Assembly (NCBI RefSeq): GCF_042660705.1 | Contig: NZ_JBHSUQ010000001.1 | Direction: 5' to 3' (one strand) | DNA from: Undibacterium_A arcticum | Lineage (GTDB): Bacteria; Pseudomonadota; Gammaproteobacteria; Burkholderiales; Burkholderiaceae_D | DNA: 64,000 bases | Part shown: in pieces, positions 17,383 through 27,470 of the stretch | How the letters are laid out: each line of letters starts with the position of its first letter | Numbering within the stretch: position 1 is the stretch's first letter | Made by a program: the position numbers and the translations under genes | Notes under the pieces: generated by a model | Databases searched by the model: none | The model's input: the letters and a program-made list of their open reading frames with translations, nothing else | Told to the model about the DNA's origin: nothing

Positions 17383-17519
17383 CAATGGGTTCCTGTTGGT
17401 TGGGGAATTCATGCAGTGCTGATGACCGGGCCAGCTATGCTAGCGCAGAGTTGTTTAAAATGCATGAAATATGAGCCATTGATGCGGCGTGCCTGTAATT
17501 TTTACCTGTTTTGCTTCCC

Positions 17520-17596
17520 GCATATACTCCGGCCACTAGTTGTCGTATCGCGCATATAAGTATTGGTATTTATAAATATACTGATTGGGAGTATTG
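17520..17596. repeat. GGAGTAT intergenic repeat, degenerate copy
   Basis: Contains CATATACTCC (17521-17530) and, facing it, GGGAGTATTG (17587-17596), with an AT-rich centre. On the minus strand GGAGTATATGCGGGAAG matches parts of the better copies at 51728, 53667 and 55857. It looks like a rearranged or partial member of that family, lying between the ligase and PepSY genes. Confidence 0.45.
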
Positions 17597-17650
17597 TTAA
17601 TTCGCGCGGTGATACTGCTCCGAAAAATCATAGGAAATCACCGGCGACCT

Positions 17651-19045
17651 TTAGCCAGTCGCCATTTCAGCGTTGCTGTCGGATTTCTGTAGCAGCGCCA
17701 GTCCGCATTCGACGGTGATCAGCAGCACCGCCGATACCGCCAGCAGCGGCATCGCGCCGCACATCAGCGCCGCAGTGGCACATGCCAGCGGCGAGGCCGA
17801 CTTCCAGGCACCCGGCAACAAGGGCGGCAACAACTGCGCCACCATCGGCGGTAGACGTAACGCGTCGGCCCGGCGACGTTTGAAAACCATGACCCAGCCG
17901 GAGAGGATCGAAAACACGACACCTAACGCAAATAGCAGTAGCAGAGCCTGATTCCACCAGCCGAACTCACCGCGATGAAACGGAATGCCGATCGCGGTGG
18001 CTTGCGCGAAGACGGTTTGCTTGCGCCAGTCGGCGTAATACAGCGCTGCACCGTTGTAGCCGTCGAGTATCAGATCGAAACGCTTGGTCGGCTGGCTGGT
18101 ATCGGCCGCAGTGACCCGCCACACACCGTGTTCGGTGGCCGGTGCCGTCAATTGCAGGCGCACGTCCGGCGCCAGCGCGCGTGCGCGATCCCATGCGGAT
18201 TGCCAGCTGATCGACGCTGCGCCTGGCACCGCAGCCGATTGCAGCGAGCGCGGGACTTGCGGCGGAGTCTGGCCGATATGGTCGCGCAGCGCCCGCACCT
18301 GATCGCCGGCGTATTTGCTCCAGGTCAGTCCCGTAATCAGCACCGTCGCCGTCATCAAGCCGAGCACCACGCCGATAAAGCCGTGCCATTGCTTCCATTT
18401 ATTCCGTCCGCTGGCACCCGGTTGCGGCCAGGCTTTCTGGTGTGCACGCGGCCACCACAGTGCGATGCCGGTGACCAGCATCACCATCAGCCAGCTGGCG
18501 GCGAGTTCGATCATCCAGCGCCAGCCATCTCCTTGCTGCAGACGGGAGTGCAGCTTTTTGGCCCAGGAACCGAATCGGTCGGCGTCCGCCAGGCTGCCCA
18601 GCATCTGTGCCGTCGTTGGATCGACATAGACCGTCACCGTCCTTTCGGAACGGCGCGCCGCGCTGGCGCTGAACGGTGCAAAATTGACCCTGAGGCTGTC
18701 ACCAGCCGCGTAAGGCGGCACCACCGAGCGCACGGTCCAGCCATCCGGCGCACCGATCCAGGACGCCTCGACCAGCTGGTCGAGCGGGCGCATCGTGACT
18801 GCCGGCGCAACGCGGTCGAGCGAGTGATATAGCACGCCTTCGATTTGCGGCGTAAAAACATACAACATGCCGGTCAGGGCCGCCAGCAAAGCGAAAGGCG
18901 ACGCAATCAACGCGGCCCAGAAATGAACGCGCCAGAACAGGCTGCGGCGCTGCGCCGTAATTGATGGCAGCGACGGCAGCGACGACGACGCCGAGGTCGC
19001 TTCGGTGCCGACCAGGCCCGCGGTTTGTTGATCCTTCATAGCCAT
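17651..19045 (-). CDS. PepSY-associated transmembrane protein (iron-uptake type)
   Basis: About 464 aa. The start at 19045 is chosen because it lies just after the stop of the TonB receptor gene (19056), though an ATG two codons later is equally possible. The protein has WRVHFWAALIASPFALLAAL.G, a large periplasmic PepSY-like loop with VYVDPTTAQMLG, WMIELAASWLMVMLVTGIAL, W..HG..G and a final cluster of hydrophobic segments. Such proteins accompany siderophore receptors and are thought to help reduce or release iron. It is translationally close to the receptor gene, supporting one operon. Confidence 0.87.
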   Translation of the reverse strand: MAMKDQQTAGLVGTEATSASSSLPSLPSITAQRRSLFWRVHFWAALIASPFALLAALTGMLYVFTPQIEGVLYHSLDRVAPAVTMRPLDQLVEASWIGAPDGWTVRSVVPPYAAGDSLRVNFAPFSASAARRSERTVTVYVDPTTAQMLGSLADADRFGSWAKKLHSRLQQGDGWRWMIELAASWLMVMLVTGIALWWPRAHQKAWPQPGASGRNKWKQWHGFIGVVLGLMTATVLITGLTWSKYAGDQVRALRDHIGQTPPQVPRSLQSAAVPGAASISWQSAWDRARALAPDVRLQLTAPATEHGVWRVTAADTSQPTKRFDLILDGYNGAALYYADWRKQTVFAQATAIGIPFHRGEFGWWNQALLLLFALGVVFSILSGWVMVFKRRRADALRLPPMVAQLLPPLLPGAWKSASPLACATAALMCGAMPLLAVSAVLLITVECGLALLQKSDSNAEMATG

Positions 19046-19055
19046 GATGATCGCC

Positions 19056-21362
19056 TCACAGGTCAAACTTAAGTTCGGCCACGAGCGTGCGCTGCGTGTA
19101 CGGATGGAAGGCCCAATACGTCGCGTTGTTCAGGTTGTCGATGCCGACCGCGGCGGTCCATTGTTTCGCCACGCGATACCGTATTCGCACATCGGTCACA
19201 AAGAAGCTGCTGACACCGGTGTAAGTGGCACCATTCGGATCGCTGTTGTCGAGCGTGCCGAATTGCTTGCCGCTGTAGCGGGCACCGACCGTGTACGCCC
19301 ATGTTGAGTCCGGCTGATAGGTTGCGACCAGGTTGGCGCGCCACTGCGGCACGCGTGGCTGCCATTGGCCGACGCTGGCCGGAAACTTGTCATTGGCGGC
19401 GATGATCGAATGCGCATAGGTCAGGCTCGCCGACAGATCCAGCCCAGCCAGGCCAACGTCGCTGGCCTGATACGCCAGTTCCAGCCCGCTGGTGCGAATC
19501 CGATCGACGTTTTGGATGTTGGTGACATTCGGCGACACCGTCACGTTGGTTTGCGAGTACAGCGCGTCGCGCGTGTTTTCGTGGAAGAAAGTGGCGCGCA
19601 GCGTGCCATGCATTTCGCCGCTATTCAGATTGTGCTCGGCGGTCAGTTCGCTGGTCCAGGATTTTTCCGGACGCAGATTCGGATCGTTGTTGACGATCGT
19701 ATTCGCCACTAACGCGCCCTGGTACAGCTCGGCGACGCTGGGATTGCGCACGGCGCGCCCGAGCGATGCCTTCAGCGCCCAATCCGGGGCGACCTGATAG
19801 GCCAGCGCCGCCTTCGGTGAGAAACTGGTTTCCTTGCGCTCGCCGAAGGTGCGCGTGGTGCTGGCATTCGACAGTTCACCACCAAACGCCTGCCATTGTT
19901 CCAGCCGGCCGCCCAGTGTGGTCTTCCAGTCGGGCGCGATGCGCCAAGTGTCTTGTGCATACAGGCTGCCGAGCTGCGTATTGCCGTTGAAGGCAGAGCT
20001 GCGCGCCGCCGCCGTTCCATTGATCCAGTCCGGCGTGCTCGATACCAACGTGCGCAACTGGTAACTGTCGCGTTGGTAACCAACATCGACGACGTGCGCG
20101 CTGCGGATGCCGAGTTGGTCATCCGAGCGCCAGGTTGCTTTCAGCGCCAGCGTGTTCCAACCGGTACCGTTCAAATCGGTGATCGAACCGGCACCACCTT
20201 GATTGGACGCCGGCAGGGCGCCGCCAGGCGTGCGTTGCTGGTCCTTGGCGTAATCGTACCGGCTAGCCGCAAGTTCCCAGTCCCACACGCCCTTGGTATT
20301 GCTCTTGATCGACAGGCCATGCATCACATGTTCCAGCTGAGCGCGGCTGGGCGCGATATGGGCCGGCGTCAGTGTGAACTGACGGCCGTTGACATTGATA
20401 TTGCCGCTATACACCGGATTGCCGGACGGATCGCGCAGATAGCTGTCGGCGCTGCGCACCGCATCGTTGCGCCACCAGCCCAGCGTGTAACTGGCCCGTA
20501 TCACCGGCGAAAAATCATAGGCCAGCTTGGCCTTGGCGTGGTCCTGGATGGTGTGAACCTGATTGGTTGACCCCAGGATCAGCCAGTCCTTGTTGGCCGG
20601 ATTTTTGTCCGCTATGGTACCGGTCACCGGCGTGCCGCCGCTGCCGATGGTGCCGCTGCTGAGAAGCTTGTTGGCAAACGCGATCGGTTGCCCGTTGTTG
20701 TCGAGCCGGCTGACATCGAGCCACCAGGCCCAAGCACCGTTCCGGTCGCCCAGCGAGGCACTGGCCTGCTTTCCAGTGTAAGTGGTGTCGGTACCGTATT
20801 GCTGATAAGCCTGGCTGAAGCCGCTCAGCTTGGCGTGGGCTTCGAATTGTTTCGGCATCCGTGTCACATAGTCGACCACCGCACCGACCGAATTGCCGGG
20901 GTAGGCCGCCGAGAAAGGACCATACAGCACGTCGACGCGCGCGATTTCTTCCGGCGACACCAAGCCCCAGCGCGGCGTGTAATTGGCGCCGTTGCCGAGC
21001 AGGTTGGACAACAAGATGCCATCCGCATATACCAGCGAGCGTGCGCTATTGCCGGTGCCCGACGCGCGACTGGCCAGCACTGCGTGGTCGTAATCGCCGA
21101 TGAAGCGCTTGCGCACATTCAGGCTCGGGAAATATTTCAGCGCATCTTCGCTGTCGGTCGCGTTGATCTTGTCGGCGATCTGCGCGGCGCTGATGCCCTC
21201 GATCGTGGTCGGGATTTGCGTCGGCAGCGAGCTGGGGCGGCCGCTGGTGACCGTGACCGTGCCGAGGGTCTTGAGCGGCGCATCGGCCATTTCCTGCGCA
21301 AATGCGCCGCTCGAGCAGGCTGCCAGCAAGGCAGCTGCGATGGGGGTGGTACGAAATTGCAT
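19056..21362 (-). CDS. TonB-dependent outer-membrane receptor
   Basis: 768 aa. A signal peptide (MQFRTTPIAAALLAACSSGAFA) precedes a TonB-box-like VTVTSG segment, the plug domain (SEDALKYFPSLNVRKRF, then EEIARVDVLYGPFSAAYPGNS) and a 22-strand barrel ending in VAELKFDL with terminal hydrophobic residues. Neighbours PepSY and DUF2946 suggest iron- or copper-related uptake; the substrate is not determined. No Fur box was identified by eye upstream. Length is normal for the class. Confidence 0.93.
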   Translation of the reverse strand: MQFRTTPIAAALLAACSSGAFAQEMADAPLKTLGTVTVTSGRPSSLPTQIPTTIEGISAAQIADKINATDSEDALKYFPSLNVRKRFIGDYDHAVLASRASGTGNSARSLVYADGILLSNLLGNGANYTPRWGLVSPEEIARVDVLYGPFSAAYPGNSVGAVVDYVTRMPKQFEAHAKLSGFSQAYQQYGTDTTYTGKQASASLGDRNGAWAWWLDVSRLDNNGQPIAFANKLLSSGTIGSGGTPVTGTIADKNPANKDWLILGSTNQVHTIQDHAKAKLAYDFSPVIRASYTLGWWRNDAVRSADSYLRDPSGNPVYSGNINVNGRQFTLTPAHIAPSRAQLEHVMHGLSIKSNTKGVWDWELAASRYDYAKDQQRTPGGALPASNQGGAGSITDLNGTGWNTLALKATWRSDDQLGIRSAHVVDVGYQRDSYQLRTLVSSTPDWINGTAAARSSAFNGNTQLGSLYAQDTWRIAPDWKTTLGGRLEQWQAFGGELSNASTTRTFGERKETSFSPKAALAYQVAPDWALKASLGRAVRNPSVAELYQGALVANTIVNNDPNLRPEKSWTSELTAEHNLNSGEMHGTLRATFFHENTRDALYSQTNVTVSPNVTNIQNVDRIRTSGLELAYQASDVGLAGLDLSASLTYAHSIIAANDKFPASVGQWQPRVPQWRANLVATYQPDSTWAYTVGARYSGKQFGTLDNSDPNGATYTGVSSFFVTDVRIRYRVAKQWTAAVGIDNLNNATYWAFHPYTQRTLVAELKFDL

Positions 21363-21495
21363 GTCGAATCCTGTGATGTGATTGCGGCTGCGGACGGAAA
21401 GATCGTCGGCAGCGGGCCAGGCGTCGGGAAGACGCGATCGAATAGCCCGGCGATGGGCGCAGTGCTGCAGCGCCAGTCGCCGGAATCAGCGGTGA

Positions 21496-21894
21496 TCAGG
21501 AAACGACGGGAGGGGCGCGCGGATTGGCTCTGGCCCACGCAAACAACGGCTTGGGCGAGCGATAGAACAGCGATGGAAATGCATCATGGCCGCCGATCAG
21601 CGCAAATGCGGTGGCAGGGGCCGGTGGCGGCGCCCAAGTATCGGCGTGCACCATACAGAACGGACAGTGCGCAGACGTGTGCAGCGCCGAATCCTGCGCC
21701 GGAGCGCCATCGGGCACCTTATCGGCGGTCAGCGACACCAGCTTGGTGCCATCGACGCTGCAGACTTCGACAAAGGCGCGGGATGAACCCTGCATGGCTG
21801 AAATTGCGTACGACAAAGAAGGCGCGAGTGCATTGAACAGGATCGCAAGACACGCGATCCAGATCTGCAGCCGTTTTCTTGCGAGCAATTTCAT
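21496..21894 (-). CDS. DUF2946 family protein
   Basis: About 132 aa. An N-terminal hydrophobic segment (IWIACLAILFNALAPSLSYA) is followed by a soluble part with the conserved HCPFCMVH cysteine/histidine motif (residues near 76-83), the core of DUF2946, probably a metal-binding site. The family is repeatedly found beside TonB receptors and PepSY proteins in proteobacteria, as here. It is the first gene of the three-gene set on the minus strand. Exact function is unknown. Confidence 0.85.
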   Translation of the reverse strand: MKLLARKRLQIWIACLAILFNALAPSLSYAISAMQGSSRAFVEVCSVDGTKLVSLTADKVPDGAPAQDSALHTSAHCPFCMVHADTWAPPPAPATAFALIGGHDAFPSLFYRSPKPLFAWARANPRAPPVVS

Positions 21895-22015
21895 CATGGG
21901 CAGCGATTATAGCCGACCATTTGCCCTGCACATAGCTCCACGCGGTAGCGCGTGGAGTTGCATGCAAGCTCGGACAGCATGGGTTCGTTATCTGGGTATC
22001 GCCAAAACGGAACGC

Positions 22016-22862
22016 TTATGCCGCGTGTGGCGAAGTGAGAACGATGATGCCGACTGCCACCGAGCAAGCAGCTGCAAATCGCGGCAGGCTGAATTTTTCT
22101 TTCAGGCTGATTACGCCGATCAGCGACGCAAAGATCACGCTTGTTTCGCGCAGTGCAGCCACCGGAGCCATCGGCAATCGGGTCATGGCCCACAGGGAAA
22201 TCCCATAGGCGCCCACTGACAACATGCCGGCTATCATTCCGATCCGCCAATGCGATCGCGCAAATTCGATGGCAGTGGAACGACGTCGGACCGTGGCCGC
22301 AATGACGACGCCCGCACCGGCGGCTATTTCCAGCCATGCGATATAGCTCAGTGCCGACCCCGCCAAACGAATGCCCAGACCGCTGAGAAAGGTATAGCCC
22401 GCGATCGTCAAGCCGGTAGCAATGGCGAAGGCAATTGCCTTGGATGGCGGTTTTCCCCGTGAAAAGGAAAGCGATAACAGGCCGGTTGAAATCAGGAAAA
22501 TGGCGGCCAATTTCCAGCCGTCCAGATATTCGCCTGCGATCACGATCCCCAGAATCGTGACGACCAACGGCGCCATGCCGCGCGAAATCGGGTACACCTG
22601 GCCCAAATCTCCGAGTCGGTACGCATTCAACATGCAGGCGTAGTACACATAATGAACCGCGGCAGCCGTCAGCAAAAAGGGTAGGCTGGCGGCGGCAGGG
22701 AGGGGCACGAAACAGGCGACAATGCCGCCGACTAAGAGACCAACCGATCGAATTGCGCCCAACATCAGCAGATGGTCCTGGCTGCCCTTGACGATGCTAT
22801 TCCATAGCGCATGCGCCAGTGCGGCCACTAGCACCAGGCCGTAAATCATTTCTATACGCATG
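22016..22862 (-). CDS. EamA/DMT family transporter
   Basis: About 282 aa from ATG 22860-22862 (a second ATG four codons later is possible). Ten hydrophobic helices in two five-helix halves are visible, with the typical YACMLNAYRLGDLGQVYPI.RG in the first half and RLPMAPVAALRETSVIFASL in the second. Drug/metabolite transporters export amino acids or metabolites; the substrate cannot be read. The upstream gene runs into it only through a frameshift, so the two are separate genes. Confidence 0.85.
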
Positions 22863-22904
22863 AGAGGTTCAGGTAGAACGTGAATTGGACAGGAATGGGA
22901 CTTG

Positions 22905-23437
22905 TTACTGGGGCGAGCCGTGCGACGACCACACCACGCTGAAAATTTTCCATTGGCCGTCTGTTTCATCAGCTGCCAACTCTCGAGCCCATAGTTCTGG
23001 ATTTTCTCGTCTTCCAGAAATTCAAAATCAAAGCTGGCCCATGCCAGATTGTCGTCTTGCGAGATTTTGACGTTGTAGAATTTTTCCTGTACCCGCTTTT
23101 TCGAGCCGGCGATGAATCGCGCAAAATTGGAATAACCGCCGGTAGGCAGGCCGTCGTAGTTGACGTCAACCTGTTCCCTGGCGCGAGTGATCGTTTGTTG
23201 ATCGGATGGGGATGCAAACAGAATATTTGAATTGAGCATCAAGGAGGACAGCTGCTTGACGTCCTTGTTGAGCAGAGCCGATTGAAAATCGAGTAGCACC
23301 TGATTGATGGCCTGAACATCGTCGGGAGTGCTTTGATGGCGGCCGATATGGCTGGTATTCTCGGCGTGCAGCGTGGTGCAGAACGCGGAGCACGTCAGCG
23401 CAAGGCTTGCGACCAACAAGGTCATGATTTTGTGCAT
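22905..23437 (-). CDS. Exported NTF2/SnoaL-like (DUF4440) protein, frameshifted
   Basis: About 177 aa after correction. The signal peptide MHKIMTLLVASLALTCSAFCTTLHA is followed by an NTF2-like fold: DVQAINQVLLDFQSALLNKD, then a central strand region and DNLAWASFDFEFLED. In the T run 22964-22966 one base is missing; restoring it gives LMKTDGQWKIFSVVWSSHG.PQ and a stop at 22905-22907, the classical end of this family. The product should be periplasmic and of unknown ligand. It precedes the EamA gene on the same strand. Confidence 0.78.
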
Positions 23438-23609
23438 ATGAATTTCTGGAGTGATTTATGTCAGGGTCGGCCGCAAACAGGATCGACGGATTGCAGCGCG
23501 GAACGTATTGTACCGACTGCAGCCGCAAGCGACCATGTTGACGATCGCGTAACGTTTAACTGCATTCAAGCGGATCAATCGTGTCAGCTCGTCGTTTGCG
23601 TCGTCGACT

Positions 23610-23789
23610 TCATTGACAATGCGCGGCTTCGGTCTTGTGACCTTGCCCCACTCGCACGATCGAAGGAGCGTGAACATGACCGCCGGCCTGATCTGCAATC
23701 ATTTGCATCTCGTGGCGCAGATCATCGGCCGCGAGACAATGATTCAGCGTGAGCGCAGAAAGGGCGAGTGCGGACAGGAATTTAAGCAT
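23610..23789 (-). CDS. Small exported protein (59 aa), tentative
   Basis: ATG at 23789 starts MLKFLSALALSALTLNHCLA, a clean signal peptide with an AxA-like end, followed by ADDLRHEMQMIADQAGGHVH. No strong ribosome site is visible. An overlapping frame (to 23456) continues with VNEVDDANDELTRLIRLNAV, which looks protein-like, so a frameshift may have cut the gene short. No family is recognised. Confidence 0.42.
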   Translation of the reverse strand: MLKFLSALALSALTLNHCLAADDLRHEMQMIADQAGGHVHAPSIVRVGQGHKTEAAHCQ

Positions 23790-23883
23790 CGTGAATTCTG
23801 ATTTTTTTTCGGGGAAAGAGGAGAATAGTCGATTTGCTAACGGTACTGCGCCCCAGTCGAGAGGTCCAGGTTCAACCATGAGG

Positions 23884-23925
23884 CCATAAAAAATGCGCCT
23901 TCGCCGTTGAGTGCGAAGGCGCATT
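23884..23925 (-). terminator. Rho-independent terminator of rhlE
   Basis: A 13-pair perfect stem (arms 23892-23904 and 23913-23925) with an eight-base loop. On the minus strand it is followed by six T, directly downstream of the helicase gene. Confidence 0.9.
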
Positions 23926-23979
23926 GTCGTGCCTGGACGAGCGCCAAATCAGATCGTCAAAGCATTTCGACCGGCAAGC

Positions 23980-25347
23980 TTAGCGTCCGCGACCGCCGGA
24001 ACGACGCGCTGCGGCCGGCCGTGGGCCGGATTTGGCACCACCCGGTGCCGGTGGGCCACTGCGCGGTTTGGCAGTCTGTGCGCTGCGTACCTTGACCACT
24101 GCGCCTGCCGAACGCGGCTGATTGCGGCCGCCACCGCCACCGCCATGACCGCCATTACCGGAGCGCATCTGGATCGGCTGGGCACGCGCGGCTGGATCGG
24201 GTTCGAAGCCGGGAATGACTTCTTTCGGCAGTGTCTGCTTGATCAGCTTTTCGATATCCCGCAGCATGATGTGCTCATCGACGCAGACCAGCGATACCGC
24301 TTCGCCAGTGGCACCGGCGCGACCCGTGCGGCCGATCCGATGCACATAGTCTTCCGGCACGTTCGGCAAGTCGTAGTTGACTACGTGTGGCAGTTGGTCG
24401 ATGTCGATGCCGCGCGCCGCGATGTCGGTCGCCACCAGCACCTGCAGGGCGCCGTCCTTGAATTCGGCCAGGGCCTTGGTACGGGCCGACTGGCTCTTGT
24501 TGCCATGGATCGCCATTGCACCGATGCCGTCGTTATCGAGCTGCTCCACCAGTTTGTTGGCGCCGTGTTTGGTGCGGGTGAACACCAGCACCTGGCTCCA
24601 ATTGTTGCTCTTGATCAGATGGGACAGCATCGGGTGTTTCTTGTCGCGGTCAACCGGGTGCACCTTCTGGGCGATGACTTCCACGGTCGAATTGCGGCGG
24701 GCGACTTCGATCATTGCCGGATTGTTCAGCAGGCGGTCGGCCAGGACCTTGATGTCGTCGGAAAAAGTGGCAGAGAACAACAGGTTCTGGCGCTTGGGCG
24801 GCAGAATCGCCAGCACTTTCTTGATGTCATGGATGAAGCCCATGTCGAGCATGCGGTCGGCTTCATCCAGCACCAGGATCTCGACCTGGTTCAGATTGAT
24901 CGTGCCTTGCTGATGATGGTCCAGCAAGCGGCCCGGCGTGGCAACCAGAATGTCGACGCCATGCTTGAGCATCTTGATCTGCGGGTTGATGCCGACGCCG
25001 CCGAAGATCACGGCGGAATTGAGGTTCAGGTACTTGCCGTAGGTGCGGACGCTTTCTTCGACCTGGGCCGCCAGTTCGCGCGTCGGCGTCAGCACCAGGG
25101 CACGAATCACGCGCTGCGAGGTCTTGTTGGTTTGTGCGGCGCCGACCGCATTGGTCGACAGGCGATGCAACATGGGCAGTGTGAAGCCTGCGGTCTTGCC
25201 GGTGCCGGTCTGCGCGCCGGCTAGCAGGTCGCCTCCGGCCAGCACGGCGGGAACGGCCTGTGCCTGGATCGGGGTGGGCGTGGTGTAGCCGTGGTCAGTA
25301 ATGGCGCGAACAATGGCGTCGGACAAGCCGAGTTGGGTAAAGGACAT
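23980..25347 (-). CDS. rhlE: DEAD-box ATP-dependent RNA helicase RhlE
   Basis: 455 aa from ATG 25347. Motifs in order: Q-motif FTQLGLSDAIVRAITDHGY, I AQTGTGKT, Ia PTRELA, II DEAD, III SAT, V DIAARGID and VI HRIGRTGRAG. The C-terminal 60 residues are a Gly/Arg/Pro-rich basic tail that binds RNA. RhlE helicases act in ribosome maturation, RNA decay and cold growth. The upstream in-frame start at 25383 lacks homology, so the ATG before SFTQLG is chosen. Monocistronic with its own terminator. Confidence 0.95.
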   Translation of the reverse strand: MSFTQLGLSDAIVRAITDHGYTTPTPIQAQAVPAVLAGGDLLAGAQTGTGKTAGFTLPMLHRLSTNAVGAAQTNKTSQRVIRALVLTPTRELAAQVEESVRTYGKYLNLNSAVIFGGVGINPQIKMLKHGVDILVATPGRLLDHHQQGTINLNQVEILVLDEADRMLDMGFIHDIKKVLAILPPKRQNLLFSATFSDDIKVLADRLLNNPAMIEVARRNSTVEVIAQKVHPVDRDKKHPMLSHLIKSNNWSQVLVFTRTKHGANKLVEQLDNDGIGAMAIHGNKSQSARTKALAEFKDGALQVLVATDIAARGIDIDQLPHVVNYDLPNVPEDYVHRIGRTGRAGATGEAVSLVCVDEHIMLRDIEKLIKQTLPKEVIPGFEPDPAARAQPIQMRSGNGGHGGGGGGRNQPRSAGAVVKVRSAQTAKPRSGPPAPGGAKSGPRPAAARRSGGRGR

Positions 25348-25557
25348 GATGATTCTTTGAGAAGAAGATCGGCCTGTCGCCATTGAAGGCGCCAGTCGCA
25401 GGCAATCGGATTAGGGGATTGTAGGACAGCGGCAAGGGGACTGGTCAATGTGCCGCGGGCCCAAGTATAACAGCGCTTTCGATTTGCCCGTAGTTTCCAT
25501 CCTGCTGGCCGGACCGAACCGCAAGTCGGGCGGATCGCCAGCCGGGCCGAAGATGCC

Positions 25558-25586
25558 AAACGGCCCGCAATTGCTGCGGGCCGTTT
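25558..25586 (-). terminator. Rho-independent terminator of suhB
   Basis: Twelve-pair perfect inverted repeat AAACGGCCCGCA/TGCGGGCCGTTT with a five-base loop. It sits 22 bases after the suhB stop on the minus strand. The T tract is short (three T). Confidence 0.75.
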
Positions 25587-25607
25587 GGTGGCGATGTCGG
25601 CGCTGGT

Positions 25608-26399
25608 TCAGGCGAATGGCGAGAGCAGACCTACCATCGGAGCGAAGATTTTCGGTGTGCCGGCCAGAACATTGCCCTTGTAAAGATAGTCCGAGTCGCC
25701 GGCAAAGGTGCCGACGATGCCGCCGGCTTCGGTGATCAGCAGCGAACCGGCCGCGATATCCCAAGGCTGCAGGCCTTTCTCGAAAAAGCCGTCGAGCCGG
25801 CCGGCCGCAACATAGGCCAGGTCGAGCGCGGCGGCGCCGGCGCGACGCAGTCCGACGCATCTTTCGGTCATGATCCGGAACATATTCATGTACTGGTCCA
25901 GGTCCGCGGTGTCGCGGAACGGGAAACCGGTGCCGATCAATGCATCGGCCATCCTGTCGCGGCGACTGACGCGGATGCGCTTGTCGTTCAGGTAGGCGCC
26001 GGCGCCCTTGGTTGCGGTAAACAAGTCGTTGCGGGTAGGGTCGAAAACTACTGACTGGGTGATGACGCCGCGGTGCTGCAATGCGATCGATACGCAGTAC
26101 TGCGGAAAACCATGGATGAAGTTGGTGGTGCCGTCGAGCGGATCGATGATCCAGACATGTTCATTGTCGTCGTGCAGATTGGCGGAGGCGCCGGACTCTT
26201 CGGCCAGGATCGCGTGGCCGGGGTAGGCCTTGAGCAACACTTCGATGATCGCCTGTTCGGCGGCATGGTCGACTTCGGTGACGAAATCGTTGTGCTGTTT
26301 TTCGGTGACCTGGACGCGGTCGAGGTCGAAAGAGGCGCGGTTGATGACCGCGGCGCCGCGGCGGGCAGCCTTGATCGCCGTGTTGAGCATTGGGTGCAT
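25608..26399 (-). CDS. suhB: Inositol-1-monophosphatase SuhB
   Basis: 263 aa from ATG 26399. It carries the metal-binding motifs EVDHAAEQ, EESG, DPLDGTTNFIHGFP and the C-terminal WDIAAGSLLITEAGG, in family order and spacing. SuhB is a Mg-dependent phosphatase and in enterobacteria also part of the rRNA antitermination complex with NusA. The longer in-frame start at 26459 adds non-conserved residues. It is divergent from trmJ with 243 bases between, an arrangement conserved in Burkholderiales. Confidence 0.95.
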   Translation of the reverse strand: MHPMLNTAIKAARRGAAVINRASFDLDRVQVTEKQHNDFVTEVDHAAEQAIIEVLLKAYPGHAILAEESGASANLHDDNEHVWIIDPLDGTTNFIHGFPQYCVSIALQHRGVITQSVVFDPTRNDLFTATKGAGAYLNDKRIRVSRRDRMADALIGTGFPFRDTADLDQYMNMFRIMTERCVGLRRAGAAALDLAYVAAGRLDGFFEKGLQPWDIAAGSLLITEAGGIVGTFAGDSDYLYKGNVLAGTPKIFAPMVGLLSPFA

Positions 26400-26642
26400 A
26401 GAGCTTCCGTTAAAATGACGGTGTCGTCGGTCACCCGGATATGGGTGGGCCAACGGCACAGAACGACAATGATTAAAGAGCGATGCGGCGATGATGTACT
26501 GAACAATTCAGCCGGGCTTGATCTATTTCGGACCGATCTTGGGCTGATTTTGGACTGGTTCTTGCTGGCGCCGGCGCACATCGTTACATTATCGAGGTCG
26601 CCGAAGTTCCCACATCTTTACCGCGCAATGTCGCTATTTTAA

Positions 26643-27400
26643 ATGAAGCTGCCCCAAATCGACACGCCTGTTTTCAATCGCCTGCGTTTTGTACTGGTGG
26701 AAACCAGCCGCCCCGGCAATATTGGCGCAGTCGCGCGCGCGATGAAAACCATGGGGTTTTCGGAGCTGGTGTTGGTCAATCCGCGCTTTGCCGACGCGAC
26801 CATGCAGGAAGAGGCGATCGCGTTTGCCAGCGGCGCGCAGGATATTCTGAGCGGTGCTCGCATCGTCGGCTCGATCGGGGAGGCGCTGGCGGGTTGCAAT
26901 TTTGCAGCTGCCGTGACGGCCAGACTGCGCGAATTCTCGCCGCCGGTGATGGCGCCACGGGCGCTGGCCGCACAGTTGGCGGCCGAATCCGGACTGACTG
27001 CGGCGTTGCTGTTCGGCAACGAGCGCTTCGGCCTGCCGAATGAGGCGGTCGAAAAGTGCAATGTGCTGATCAATATTCCCGCCAATCCGGATTATTCGTC
27101 GCTGAACCTGGCGCAGGCGGCTCAGGTGCTGGCCTATGAATGCCGAGTCGCCGCCGTGGGTGATCAGCCGCCCGCCACCGACATCGGGTTTCAAGGCGAG
27201 GCGGCCGGCATCGCACAAATCGACGGCATGTTTGCGCATCTGGAACGGGCGTTGGTGGCGATCGATTTTCTGGATGCGGATAATCCGAAAAACTGATGCC
27301 GCGGCTGAAACGGCTGTTCGCAAGAACCCAGCTCGAGGTGGAGGAAGTCAATATTTTGCGCGGCATTGCGAAGCAGATATTGGCTAAAACGGGTCGCTGA
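26643..27400 (+). CDS. trmJ: tRNA (cytidine/uridine-2'-O-)-methyltransferase TrmJ, frameshifted at the C-terminus
   Basis: SPOUT-family motifs are complete: FVLVETSRPGNIGAVARAMK, LFGNERFGLPNEA and SLNLAQAAQVLAYE. TrmJ methylates the ribose at position 32 of tRNAs using SAM. The frame stops at 27296, but adding one base to the A run 27288-27292 gives KLMPRLKRLFARTQLEVEEV and ILRGIAKQILAK with a stop at 27398-27400, the conserved C-terminal helix region. Corrected length is 252 aa, normal for the family. Confidence 0.92.
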
Positions 27401-27470
27401 CGGTGCCGGCGAAAAATAAATACTCACCCCTGTATTTTTGCATGCCGATTGTTTGTTCTCGCTTCAATGC

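Noticed and set aside
18084..21836. Long plus-strand frames opposite the PepSY and TonB receptor genes
   Set aside because: They are antisense shadows of GC-rich coding sequence.
22016..23437. A 473-aa fusion of an NTF2-like domain and an EamA transporter
   Set aside because: The join arises from one missing base in the T run 22964-22966; with it restored the first gene ends at 22905 as in its family.
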